Below are positions 17,459 through 26,103 of a DNA stretch of 46,599 bases, piece by piece. Source of the stretch: Puniceicoccaceae bacterium (GTDB taxonomy: Bacteria; Verrucomicrobiota; Verrucomicrobiia; Opitutales; Coraliomargaritaceae); assembly GCA_002729725.1 (NCBI GenBank), contig PBYS01000048.1, forward strand, positions 1-46,599. The letters are read 5' to 3'. The notes beneath the pieces are model-generated. The model saw nothing but the letters and a program-made list of their open reading frames with translations. It was not told the DNA's origin and did not search any database. The position numbers were made by a program, and so were the translations under genes. The number at the start of each line of letters is the position of its first letter. The stretch's first letter is position 1.

Positions 17459-17488
17459 TAGGCCGTCATGCTTTCGCATGACGGCCTA
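17459..17488 (-). terminator. Strong stem-loop after the GH5 gene
   Basis: A 12-bp perfect stem (TAGGCCGTCATG paired with CATGACGGCCTA) around a CTTTCG loop lies 28 bp past the GH5 stop on the minus strand. Only a short TATTT follows, so termination may be partial. Confidence 0.7.
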
Positions 17489-17516
17489 GAGTTATCCGGT
17501 TCTACTTCCGACTGAT

Positions 17517-20171
17517 CTAGTCGGTGTAATTTTCAAGGACGTCCATTTGGATGGCGTCGACCGTGTAGTTGTTGGTCGGAGAGCAATCGAGTGGGTAGTT
17601 CGACCAGTTCTTGCCGCCTGCCCAGTAAGTGCCACTCAAGCCATAGGCGTGCATGTGGGACATGAAGCCATCGAGAACTTCGTTCCAGCGCACGTCATTC
17701 TTGGGGGTGCCATACTCGCCAATGAAGCCGCGGGCACCTTTTTCCTGAAGCCACAGGATGAATGGGTGCACTAAACGGGCACCGCGCAGGGCGGAAGGGT
17801 TCTCACTGTTAAACGAACCGTAGGAACCGTCGCCGCTGGGCCAGCTCTTGTCGAAGTAGACGTGAGCTTCATACATGACTTTGCCGTAGGGGTCATTGAC
17901 ATCGAGGTTGGCGTTGCTGCTGCGCCAAGAACTGGCGTTGCTCCAGTTGTCGCCTCCGACAATAATCCAATTACTCGTGTCTACATCACGGATGCCATCC
18001 GCGCCAGCTTGAGCTGCCGCAGGCCAGAGGCCACCGGTGCCGTGTGGTTCATTCATGATACCATACCCATAGATGGCGGGTTCGTTTTTGTAGTGATCCG
18101 CAATTTTTCGCCAGACATCTTCGAACGCCGCATTGGGCACGCTGCTGCTACCGATCAAGTTGCCGTTGTAGCGAGCGTAATTGTGCATATCGAGGATGAC
18201 CTTCATGTTGCGTGCATTTGCGAGGGCGACCACGGCATCGAGATTCGTGAAGTCAACGCTCCCATAGAGGCTGGACTGGATACGCTCCCATTTGAATGGG
18301 ATGCGGATCAAATCGAGCCCCTTTGCGTTGTAGTAATCCCATTCATCTGGATCTGTTTGCCAGAATGCAAAGCCACCGAATTCAGCGCCAGCCAGATTGA
18401 CACCTGTCATTTGGACAAAGCCATCTGCGCCGGAATGATCATAAGTCGGTATGCTACTGTAAACGGCGCGCGTGAGGATGTCCTGGACGCGCAGGCGACC
18501 GTTCAATGATGAGCTCGAGGGACTGACATTCGTCATCACCAGAGGGGTGTTGGCATCGACTATGAAGTCTTCAAACTCGGTCGTGGATGAAAGCAAGTCG
18601 ATGACTTCAGTCTGGGCGACACCTTCACTCGTCCATGTGACGTGGATTTGTTCGTCCCCCTGAAGCTCGCGCCAGCGGATCATGTCGATCTGGTAATCAT
18701 GATCCGTCACCAATGTGATACTCTCTCCGCGCTCAAAGCGGCCGACGTTGCTTTCGCCGACGCCGAAACCAGTCGGTTCGAAGCCGAAGTAATCCGCACT
18801 CGCACCTGAGAAATCCGGTGAATTCGGATTGGTGACATCGACACCGGATTGTGCGGTGAAGGTGAAGTCAATTTCAGTGCCTCCATTCTCCGGCGCGATC
18901 TGCGTGCCGCTAAGGGTATAATCGCCACCGGTGGCATTCCATGGCCACTGCTCCCAATAATCGAGTATGACATAGGCACCCGATGTTGAAGTGGGCTCCG
19001 GAGTTGAGTTGAGGAAAGCCAGTTCGATCTGATTGACGCGCAAGCGACCGCTGGCGTTCGCGCTGCTGTCACTGACGTTGGTGATTTCCACGGGTGTGTT
19101 GGCATCCGGATAAATGCCGACGAACGGCACGGTGGTATAGAATGAGCCTGGTATAAATGAGACCGTCGTGCTCATTGGGATGCCTGCGCTTGTCCATGAT
19201 AGGTTGATCATCTCATCGCCTGAGTATTCCGCCCAGCGTATGGTTTGAAGCTCGAAGGCATGTGCCGCCTGGATCACAAAGCTTTCACCACGGTTAAAAC
19301 GACCGACACTGGTTCCACCGACACCGAAGCCCGTGCTTTCCAGGCCAAACTGTGATGCGGAGGCGGAACTGAAGTCCGGTACCTCCGGATCGGTGACGGT
19401 AATGCCCGCCATCGGATCGTAGAAACTGATGGCCACTGCGCCATGCTGCGCATCTGTTACGGAACCCGTGAACGCGGTGTCGCTGCCTGATAGGTTCCAT
19501 GGGCTGTTGACCCAGCTGTTCAATTGGTGCGTGTCACCTACTTCCGGGAGTACGGCCTCGTCGATCAACTCGACGATCACCTTGTTGATGCGAAGGCGTC
19601 CCGAGGCTGCTGCCGAACTGTCACTGACATTCGTGATGGTCACGGGTGTGTTCGAGTCGATCGTGATATCGTTGAATGGAGTGGTGGTGTAGAACGAGCC
19701 GCTGGCCAGATCGAACACCTCACTCATTAAGACGCCGGCGCTTGTCCATTCGATATGGATGCTTTCGTCGCCTTGGTACTCGGCCCATCGGATGCCGTTG
19801 AGCTGAAAGGCATGATCCGCCTCCATCACGAAGGATTCGTCACGGTCAAAACGGCCGACTCCGCTTTCAGCGACACCGAAGCCTGTGCCTTCGAGGCCGA
19901 AGATGCTCGCCGTTGCGGCGCTGTCATCCGGATTCGACGGGTCGGAGATATCGACGTATTGCTTGGGGCTGGAGTAGGTGAAGGTGGCACTGGTTCCGCC
20001 ATTGTAAACGGGGTCAGTGACGGTGCCTGAGAAGGAGGTGTCGCCGCCGGTCAGTGACCATGGGGACGATGACCAACTTTCCATAACGATGGCCGCGTTG
20101 ATGCACGGTTGACATAGAATAAGGCCACAAGTGATTAACTTGAATGGCCTTTTGATACGATTACTTTTCAT
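17517..20171 (-). CDS. Secreted GH5-family hydrolase with three tandem N-terminal modules
   Basis: 884 aa. Signal peptide MKSNRIKRPFKLITCGLILC is followed by three homologous modules of about 180 residues (roughly 28-205, 215-392, 400-575). Each repeats W...PW.L(S/T)G.D...SG..., FG.E.TGFGV..S.VGRF.RGES, IRWAE..GDE.I...WTS.G and NTPV.ITNVSDSSA..SGRLR. The catalytic TIM barrel (about 585-884) has acid/base Glu708 (GIMNEPHG) and nucleophile Glu819 (FIGEYGTPK). It belongs to a different GH5 branch from the four others: its barrel has GVNLAGAEFGGFAFW and HNYARYNG. The modules are unlike those of the other GH5 genes and I cannot place them in a named CBM family. A perfect hairpin palindrome lies 30 bp before the start and a stem-loop follows the stop. 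Confidence 0.9.
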   Translation of the reverse strand: MKSNRIKRPFKLITCGLILCQPCINAAIVMESWSSSPWSLTGGDTSFSGTVTDPVYNGGTSATFTYSSPKQYVDISDPSNPDDSAATASIFGLEGTGFGVAESGVGRFDRDESFVMEADHAFQLNGIRWAEYQGDESIHIEWTSAGVLMSEVFDLASGSFYTTTPFNDITIDSNTPVTITNVSDSSAAASGRLRINKVIVELIDEAVLPEVGDTHQLNSWVNSPWNLSGSDTAFTGSVTDAQHGAVAISFYDPMAGITVTDPEVPDFSSASASQFGLESTGFGVGGTSVGRFNRGESFVIQAAHAFELQTIRWAEYSGDEMINLSWTSAGIPMSTTVSFIPGSFYTTVPFVGIYPDANTPVEITNVSDSSANASGRLRVNQIELAFLNSTPEPTSTSGAYVILDYWEQWPWNATGGDYTLSGTQIAPENGGTEIDFTFTAQSGVDVTNPNSPDFSGASADYFGFEPTGFGVGESNVGRFERGESITLVTDHDYQIDMIRWRELQGDEQIHVTWTSEGVAQTEVIDLLSSTTEFEDFIVDANTPLVMTNVSPSSSSLNGRLRVQDILTRAVYSSIPTYDHSGADGFVQMTGVNLAGAEFGGFAFWQTDPDEWDYYNAKGLDLIRIPFKWERIQSSLYGSVDFTNLDAVVALANARNMKVILDMHNYARYNGNLIGSSSVPNAAFEDVWRKIADHYKNEPAIYGYGIMNEPHGTGGLWPAAAQAGADGIRDVDTSNWIIVGGDNWSNASSWRSSNANLDVNDPYGKVMYEAHVYFDKSWPSGDGSYGSFNSENPSALRGARLVHPFILWLQEKGARGFIGEYGTPKNDVRWNEVLDGFMSHMHAYGLSGTYWAGGKNWSNYPLDCSPTNNYTVDAIQMDVLENYTD

Positions 20172-20519
20172 ACATATCCTTTGGTTGGGGTGGGGTTAGG
20201 TTCGATGTTGTCATCGAAATGCTGATCCAAGAAACGGCCAGCATTTGTGTATGGAAGCCCACTTTGGCTCGATCAACAAGTGATCCGGCTTGCAATAGAT
20301 TGCGCCGTTATGGTGATCCGTGTTTGGGATGTATGTCGGTGATAGTTCTTGCGTATTTGCGCCGAGTGCACTGTGGATTCTGTCCCAGTTTTATACGCAA
20401 TGACCTCCGTGAAATTACGTAAATAAGTGAAAACCAACAAAGCGGTCGGTGCTCACTCGGGGCATCATACCACTGTGCGAATTTTCCTGGTTCAACGCAT
20501 AATATTTCGTGACCTTATC
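20172..20519. other. Intergenic region with palindrome TTCGATG-TTGT-CATCGAA
   Basis: The only structured element seen is the perfect 7-bp inverted repeat at 20201-20218, 30 bp upstream of the GH5 start, plausibly an operator. The rest shows no gene. Confidence 0.45.
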
Positions 20520-20732
20520 GTAGGGGCAATTATTTCCACGGGGTCAAAGTTCTTTTTGTAGCATGACGGCGAAGCCGTTGTGAAGACCGTGCCGTTCGAC
20601 ACCTTCGACAAGCTCTGGGCAGGCAAACTCACGATTTGAAACAAGCGCCCCAACACTAGCTTTCGCCGCTTCGACAAGCTCAGGGCTGGCTAGCGTTCTA
20701 CAAAATGAATAAAAGCAAATTACCCCGCGCAC
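20520..20732 (-). repeat. Dispersed intergenic palindromic repeat, copy 3 (with nested insertions)
   Basis: Read on the minus strand it runs from GGGGTAATTTGC to AATAATTGCCCC, matching copy 2 end to end. Two GAGCTTGTCGAA-containing insertions interrupt it: one inside the loop of the first hairpin (between GCTAGC and GAAAGCTAGT) and one after the AATCGTGAG segment shared with copy 1. This nesting indicates a second, smaller repeat moving into the first. Confidence 0.82.
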
Positions 20733-20839
20733 GACCTCGACCCCCTGCGGGTGCTTACAATCATTGTGCAAGATAAAGTCACAAGCTCGTATTATGCCTG
20801 TCAGAATGGGGGCTCATGCAATGCCCCGCTAGGCTTCCC

Positions 20840-22534
20840 CTAGCGCATTTTCTTAAGCTCGAAAGTCTTCCCGGCGAGTGCCTCCTTGACGAACTTTCCC
20901 CAGAAATCCGTCGGCTCGTAGCTCCAGTCTTTGATTAGGACGGGAGTGGCCTTGGGGTGAAAGGAAAACGCCGTCCAGTTGAGTTGATACTTTTGAACCA
21001 TACCCAGAGCATCCGGCACCCATGTGTAAGGGCTTTCCTGTTTGTTGGACGGGATGAAAGACATCTTTTTCGTATCCGCGCCAAATTCGCCCACCAGCAC
21101 GGGGTATTTTTCGGCGACTTTGAGAAAGTGTTTTTCCCAGCCGCGGTGCCAATTGTAGAAGTGTGTGGCATACATGATTCCGAAACCGCCGGAATCTTTC
21201 AGCTCGTAGCCTTCGAGCACGCCACTGATGTTCAGAGCGTAGCTCAGGCCGCCGGCGATGATGATGTTGCGTGCGCCGGTGGAGCGCACGGCGTCGGCGA
21301 GGGCTTGCATGCCGACGACTTCGATCGTTTCTTTTTTGCCCTTCTTTTTGACTTCTTTCTCGCCGCCATAACGCCAGTGATCCCAGCCGATGCCATGGGG
21401 CTCATTGTAGAGGTCGAAGAGGACGGCGGGGTTGTTCGCGTAGCGTGCGGCTGCATCGAGCCAGAAGGTGCGGGCGAATTCCTGTGGGGCACCATAGCTA
21501 TGGAGGTCGAGGATGAGGTAGGCGCCCTCACCGGCAGCCATGGCGACGGCGTCATCCACCAGTTGGCGATAGGCTTCGGCGTCGTTGGACTTGATTTTGC
21601 CTTTGCCATTCCCGAACCAGAACGAGTGGTTGACGGGCAGGCGGATGGCATTGGCGTGCCACTCCTTGAGCGCGACTTTCATCGAGCGGTGGATCTTTTC
21701 GCCTTTGGGTGACCATTCCAAGCTGACTACGTTGACGCCTTGCAGGATGACCGTTTCGTGGTCGGAGGTGATCAACTTGTTGCCATAGACGCCAAGTTGC
21801 TTGGATTTCGGTTCGGCCTGGAGCATCTCGTCGATGATCTTCTGGTCGGCGATCTTCTTGGCCGCTTCGGCCGCCTTCTTCCGCTCCGCTTCGAGCCGCT
21901 GTTCTTCCAATTCCTGTAGGCGTTCGGCAGGCATCGCGATCACTTTGATTTCGTCAATATCCAGAGTCCCTGAGGCCGGGCGGTTCAGGCATAGATTGAT
22001 TTTAAAGGAGGCAGCGCCTTCGGGGATCAGGTAGTCCCGGTTCAGCACGGACCATTCCTGAGCTTGAGAGTAGAAAATGATATCCTTGAGCTTCTTCCCG
22101 ACGGTGTTGCCCTCCGCATCGTAAAAACGGAAACGCGCCCGGGCGTCGCAAAGCCAACCGCCTTTGCCGAACTTGACGTTTTCGTTGCGGAAACGCGTGT
22201 GCACGACCAGTCCCTCGAGGCCATCGGGGAGCGGCATCATTTGAGTGATTTGGACGAGTTGATTCGGCTTTTCGGCGATCAGCCGCATGTAGGGGCGGCG
22301 GCCTTCTTCCATCTGCTGAATGGTACCTTCTTCGCCGCGTTCCCATCCCTCCGGTTGCCCCGGGGCAATCAATCGCCCACTGAAGTCGCCATTGACCACA
22401 TAAGAGGGGGTCAAGTCGGCGGAGAGCGGCGGGGCGGGTTCTTTGTTCTTCGCGTCGAGTATTGTGCCTAGCGCAAGGCTAGCGGCTGCGATGCAGAGGA
22501 GTGAGAACTGTCTGGGGAAGGATCTGAATTTCAT
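20840..22534 (-). CDS. Secreted GH5-family hydrolase with one N-terminal module and helical linker
   Basis: 564 aa from ATG at 22534, where MKFRSFPRQFSLLCIAAASLALG is a signal peptide; upstream in-frame codons have no signal. A single jelly-roll-like module (about 44-200) keeps the paralogue pattern VQIT...PLPDGLEGLV, GGWLCDARARFRF and NRPASGTLDIDEI. A charged helix of about 40 residues follows (ELEEQRLEAERKKAAEAAKK), then the catalytic barrel (about 245-564) with acid/base Glu378 (DLYNEPHG) and nucleophile Glu483 (LVGEFGAD). It is divergent from the clan GH-A gene at 22711, and a shared GCAAC/GTTGC palindrome lies between them. The stop codon lies inside a small CGCTAGG/CCTAGCG hairpin. Confidence 0.92.
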   Translation of the reverse strand: MKFRSFPRQFSLLCIAAASLALGTILDAKNKEPAPPLSADLTPSYVVNGDFSGRLIAPGQPEGWERGEEGTIQQMEEGRRPYMRLIAEKPNQLVQITQMMPLPDGLEGLVVHTRFRNENVKFGKGGWLCDARARFRFYDAEGNTVGKKLKDIIFYSQAQEWSVLNRDYLIPEGAASFKINLCLNRPASGTLDIDEIKVIAMPAERLQELEEQRLEAERKKAAEAAKKIADQKIIDEMLQAEPKSKQLGVYGNKLITSDHETVILQGVNVVSLEWSPKGEKIHRSMKVALKEWHANAIRLPVNHSFWFGNGKGKIKSNDAEAYRQLVDDAVAMAAGEGAYLILDLHSYGAPQEFARTFWLDAAARYANNPAVLFDLYNEPHGIGWDHWRYGGEKEVKKKGKKETIEVVGMQALADAVRSTGARNIIIAGGLSYALNISGVLEGYELKDSGGFGIMYATHFYNWHRGWEKHFLKVAEKYPVLVGEFGADTKKMSFIPSNKQESPYTWVPDALGMVQKYQLNWTAFSFHPKATPVLIKDWSYEPTDFWGKFVKEALAGKTFELKKMR

Positions 22535-22609
22535 AGTGGGGTGGGATGGCAATGAATACAATAGACTCTTAGTATGATTGCCGAGTGGGAAGTCGCAAAC
22601 GAAGTTGGG

Positions 22610-22623
22610 TGCAACTAGTTGCG
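22610..22623. promoter_or_regulatory. Palindromic operator TGCAACTAGTTGCG (site 3, divergent promoter)
   Basis: The 12-bp palindrome GCAACTAGTTGC lies 76 bp before the GH5 (minus) and 88 bp before the clan GH-A gene (plus), so one site could control both. Confidence 0.72.
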
Positions 22624-22710
22624 TGGCGTTGCGGTTGCTCGTTCTCGGCGTTCTGGGCATGTTGGTGGTGTTGGGCGTTCGACCCGATTTGCGAAATTTA
22701 AATACCCATA

Positions 22711-23748
22711 ATGATGACAGAGAAAAGAGAAGATTTTATGCTTGGGGTCGCCGCACGGCTGCCTCAACTCACAGAACAGGATTATTCCCTGATGCAGGAT
22801 GCTGGAGTCGCTTGGCTCCGATTCGGAGATTTCGGTTTTGATGTCGCGGCTTTCCTCAACGGGGAGTCGCAGCCCGAGGCCTTTCGTGACGCGAGTCAGC
22901 GAGTGCGTGATTTGAAAGCCAAGGGCTTTCAACTGATGGGACTCACGCCTGGCCCCCGCGAAATGAAAGCGGCTAATTTAGAGCCGGGTGGACAGGCGTA
23001 TTATGAGGCCTATGCCAAAATCAGCACATTCTTTGCTGAGGAATTTGAGGGCTTGATCGAGTGGTGGCAGGTGGCCAATGAATTGGACATCTGGATCTTC
23101 CGCGACACTCTCGATATGGATCAATCGGTTGAGTTTCTAAAAGTCGGGATTCGCGCGATGAAGGCTGCGGTGCCCTCCTTGAAAGTGGGGATCAATATCA
23201 CACTCTTTCCTTCACTGCCCGGCGAAGTCGATGGGAACACAGAGTTACATGAGGGGCTGGTTCTGGCCAAAGGCATCTATGGCGATGATTCCGTTCCAGT
23301 CGATTATGCCGGCTTCGACAGCTATCCCGGATCTTGGCGTAAAGGTGGTCCGGAAAGTTGGCATGAATATTTGGACGGTTTCTATGAACTGACCGGCAAA
23401 CCGATTTTTGTCCAAGAGTTCGGGTATGCGTCGGCAGGTGGTGTGATGACGCCTGAAGAAGCCGAGAAAGGTTTGTATCCATGTGAGGCCAAGAAGTGGA
23501 AATTTGCTTGGCGAGGGGAGCATAGCGAGGCGATCCAAGCCGAGTTCCTGAAAGAGTCTTTCCGTATCTTTATGGATAAGCCCTTTGTCGTCGGGGCGAT
23601 TTACTATAACTGGAAAGATTCGGCATACTGCTGGCAGTGTAAGTCGCCGGATTGTCCGGCAGAGACAGCTTGGGGCTTACTGGATAATGAGGGAAAGCCC
23701 AAGCTTTCCTATGAAGCTTTGAAAGAGTTCTCTATGGCCATGGTTTAG
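22711..23748 (+). CDS. Clan GH-A-type TIM-barrel glycosidase, leaderless
   Basis: 345 aa from ATG at 22711; a second ATG follows directly. No signal peptide is visible. The sequence reads as a TIM barrel: LGVAARLPQLTEQDYSLMQDAG, WLRFGDFG, then WWQVANELDIW with candidate acid/base Glu124, DYAGFDSYPGSW, and PIFVQEFGYAS with candidate nucleophile Glu236. This fits clan GH-A but I cannot assign a family (GH5-, GH53- or GH113-like). Probably cytoplasmic and acting on oligosaccharides. It is transcribed away from the GH5 and sits upstream of the LacI gene in the same direction, separated by a repeat copy. Confidence 0.78.
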   Translation: MMTEKREDFMLGVAARLPQLTEQDYSLMQDAGVAWLRFGDFGFDVAAFLNGESQPEAFRDASQRVRDLKAKGFQLMGLTPGPREMKAANLEPGGQAYYEAYAKISTFFAEEFEGLIEWWQVANELDIWIFRDTLDMDQSVEFLKVGIRAMKAAVPSLKVGINITLFPSLPGEVDGNTELHEGLVLAKGIYGDDSVPVDYAGFDSYPGSWRKGGPESWHEYLDGFYELTGKPIFVQEFGYASAGGVMTPEEAEKGLYPCEAKKWKFAWRGEHSEAIQAEFLKESFRIFMDKPFVVGAIYYNWKDSAYCWQCKSPDCPAETAWGLLDNEGKPKLSYEALKEFSMAMV

Positions 23749-23761
23749 ATAGTCGGGCAAG

Positions 23762-23870
23762 ATTTCGTAGAATGCTGGCGTAAGCCAGCGTCGGGCGCGA
23801 CCGGATGCCCACAACGGCTATCGCCGCCGTGCTACAAAAGATGCGTTACGCTGTGGAAACAAATGTACTG
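23762..23870 (+). repeat. Dispersed intergenic palindromic repeat, copy 4 (short)
   Basis: Carries GTAGAATGCTGGCGTAAGCCAGCGT, GCGCGACCGGATGCCCACAACGGC, GCCGTGCTACAAAA and GTGGAAAC, matching the central part of copies 1-3, but lacks the GGGGTAATT and AATTGC ends. Confidence 0.72.
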
Positions 23871-23877
23871 ATTTCAG

Positions 23878-23891
23878 TGCAACAGGTTGCT
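23878..23891. promoter_or_regulatory. Palindromic operator TGCAACAGGTTGCT (site 4, regulator's own promoter)
   Basis: GCAAC-AG-GTTGC lies 46 bp upstream of the LacI-family gene at 23937. This is the expected place for autoregulation and links the motif to that regulator. Confidence 0.7.
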
Positions 23892-23936
23892 TTCCACTTG
23901 CTGTGTTTATTTTCATTTGATGTATAAACGATCATT

Positions 23937-25010
23937 GTGAGTACTTCGGACGATAAACAACCTGCATCGGCTCGGGTGACGATGAAAGAGGTCGCGAAAG
24001 CGGCGGGCGTTTCTGCATCGACCGTATGTCGTGCCCTCAACTCAAACCCACAGATTCCCGAAGCCACGCGTGAGCGTGTGCAAGCCGTGGCGGATGAGCT
24101 GGGTTATTCTCCAGACCCTTTATTGTCTGCATTTGCTTCGCGACGCCGCGGCCGGAAATTGGACACGGAAATCACCACGATCGGCTATTTGACGAACTTT
24201 TCGACCCGCGACGAATGGAGGGATAATCCATTTTATCAGGCTTGTTACGCTGGAGTCGAAGAGCGCGCGAAGCGCATGGGCTATCACGTCGAACACTTCT
24301 GGCTGGGCGAGTCGGGCATGAATGCCGAGCGGCTCAGCCGTATCCTTTACCACCGGGGCATTCTCGGCCTGTGTGTGGCTCCGCAGCCGCATGTCAGGGA
24401 GCCGCTAGCTTTGGATTGGGAGCGGTTCAGCGCGGTGACGGTCGGGTATTCGGTGATGTCGCCGATCTTGCACCGTAGTTCGGCGCACCATTTCCATGCC
24501 ATTCAGGAAGTGATCAGCCGCTTGTATAGCCGCGGCTATAAGCGGGTGGGCTTATGCCTGTTTGCCGATACCAGTCGCCGAGTGGATGAGTTGTGGCTTT
24601 CCGGGGCACTGCTTGCTCAAGAACATAGGCTGTCGCTGGATGGGGGCAATGATGGGCATGGCTTTGAAACCAAAACATTTCTGTTTAATGATTCAACTCT
24701 CTCGCAGGTGCCGGATTGGTGTGCGCGAGAAAAACTGGACGCCGTCATCAGCGATAACCTGGTCGTCATGCACACTCTGGAAAAAGCCGGTGTTTCGATT
24801 CCTGGGGAGCTCGCATTTGCGACTTTGAACTGGGAAGATGGTCACCCCGAGATCGCGGGGATCGACCAGCGCGGCGGGAGTATCGGTGCCGCTGCGATCG
24901 ATATGCTGATTGGCCAAATCCAACGGGGCGAGCGGGGTCTACCCGAAGTGCCGCTGACGACTATGGTCGAAGGTGCTTGGGTCGATGGGGCGAGTGTGCC
25001 CATCAAGTGA
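23937..25010 (+). CDS. LacI-family transcriptional regulator
   Basis: 357 aa with a GTG start at 23937; an internal ATG at 23982 would begin inside the DNA-binding domain at its first helix. The helix-turn-helix is VTMKEVAKAAGVSASTVCRAL (about 14-34), followed by the hinge region ERVQAVADELGYSPDPLLSAF. The C-terminal periplasmic-binding-protein-like domain (about 75-350) would sense a sugar or oligosaccharide. A palindrome of the GCAAC/GTTGC family lies in its promoter and six more lie before nearby polysaccharide genes, so it is the best candidate for their regulator. Unlike classic LacI operators these have TA or AG rather than CG at the centre. It converges on the alginate-lyase-like gene with a 7 bp gap. 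Confidence 0.92.
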   Translation: MSTSDDKQPASARVTMKEVAKAAGVSASTVCRALNSNPQIPEATRERVQAVADELGYSPDPLLSAFASRRRGRKLDTEITTIGYLTNFSTRDEWRDNPFYQACYAGVEERAKRMGYHVEHFWLGESGMNAERLSRILYHRGILGLCVAPQPHVREPLALDWERFSAVTVGYSVMSPILHRSSAHHFHAIQEVISRLYSRGYKRVGLCLFADTSRRVDELWLSGALLAQEHRLSLDGGNDGHGFETKTFLFNDSTLSQVPDWCAREKLDAVISDNLVVMHTLEKAGVSIPGELAFATLNWEDGHPEIAGIDQRGGSIGAAAIDMLIGQIQRGERGLPEVPLTTMVEGAWVDGASVPIK

Positions 25011-25017
25011 ACGGATC

Positions 25018-26028
25018 CTATAGATCGACACCATGGGTGAAGGTCAGGAAGGGGGCCGAGTGTTCGGCGCTCATCGGGCGGGCTTGACCTAAGAGCTTGT
25101 CTGCTGGGAAGTCCGGCCACTGCGCATGGAGTATTTCAAAGTAACTGTAGTAATCGACGCGGACGAGATCTGCCGGATCTTGCTTCCAGTAGTGGAACGT
25201 CTCGGGTCGTTCGATCCACGGGATCAAACACTCGCAGGCGTCGCGTAAACAGCGTCCTTCCGGTGAGGTATAGTCGAAGACGTCGATCCCGTTCACCCGG
25301 AGGATTTCGCCTGTAAGTGTCTGTGGAAGCAAGGCAAAGTGCGAATACCAGATGCCGTGCCGACCTTCGTTGCGGTCGACTTCATGGGGTAGGTGCCCGT
25401 CTTCTGCGATTTGCGTATCAATGAAAAATTTCCATCGTGAGGCGCATTGCTGCAAGAGCTCTTCGTCACCGAGATAGGCGGCGCTGGCGGCCACAAGAAG
25501 CATGCCCCAGTTGCCCCAGTTGTTCTCTTTATGCATGCAGTTCATAGGGATCGCTTGTTCCCGAACGAATTTGCGGAAGGCCGTTTGCTCTGCATCAGCC
25601 CAGAGCGCATCCCCGCGCAGTAGATCGGCGGCGAAAAGGAAAGCTGGGAACAGATTGCTGAAGGCCAAGGTCGAGTCTTCCTCGGTGCTCATGGATTGAA
25701 GCTGGGTGCTCCAGCTGTTGATCAGGCGGATGGCGGTGTGCGCAAATCGTGGATCATCTGTCATCCGGTAGGCGAGTGCTTGCGCGTACGCCGCATTGGC
25801 TTCATCGCGAAGCACGTTCTTCAGCCGATTGTGCGCCTCCGGTTCGACGTAGTACCATGGCACACGCCATTCGTCGGGCACCTTCGAAGGACGATCCAGT
25901 TCCGCTTCGGCCGCTTGGATGACCTGAGACCAAGCCGTGAAGGCGGGCTCGCGTTTGGTTTGTATCGAATCGCGCAATACATTGAGGCGCTCTTCAGTCA
26001 GAAATACGGGGGAGGTTTGATTCGTCAT
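25018..26028 (-). CDS. Alginate-lyase-like (alpha/alpha)-toroid polysaccharide lyase, leaderless
   Basis: 336 aa. Helix-rich with the Alginate_lyase-type motifs NNWGNWGMLLVAASAAYLGD (about 173-192) and DGHLPHEVDRNEGRHGIWYSHFALLP (about 214-239). The latter contains the His, Arg and Tyr expected in PL5/PL38-like active sites. This superfamily cleaves uronic-acid polymers such as alginate or glucuronan. No signal peptide, so likely cytoplasmic. It lies 75 bp downstream of the AraC gene 26104-27024 on the same strand and is probably co-transcribed with it. The precise PL family is uncertain. Confidence 0.82.
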   Translation of the reverse strand: MTNQTSPVFLTEERLNVLRDSIQTKREPAFTAWSQVIQAAEAELDRPSKVPDEWRVPWYYVEPEAHNRLKNVLRDEANAAYAQALAYRMTDDPRFAHTAIRLINSWSTQLQSMSTEEDSTLAFSNLFPAFLFAADLLRGDALWADAEQTAFRKFVREQAIPMNCMHKENNWGNWGMLLVAASAAYLGDEELLQQCASRWKFFIDTQIAEDGHLPHEVDRNEGRHGIWYSHFALLPQTLTGEILRVNGIDVFDYTSPEGRCLRDACECLIPWIERPETFHYWKQDPADLVRVDYYSYFEILHAQWPDFPADKLLGQARPMSAEHSAPFLTFTHGVDL

Positions 26029-26103
26029 AAGTGGAGTGATTGACAGGATTGAATGATTTAGAGTCAGGGTAAGGGTTCAGTTGGAGCTAAGCATCCATTC
26101 GGT

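Noticed and set aside
20827..20845. CGCTAGG/CCTAGCG hairpin over a stop codon
   Set aside because: No T-run follows on the gene strand, so it is not called a terminator.
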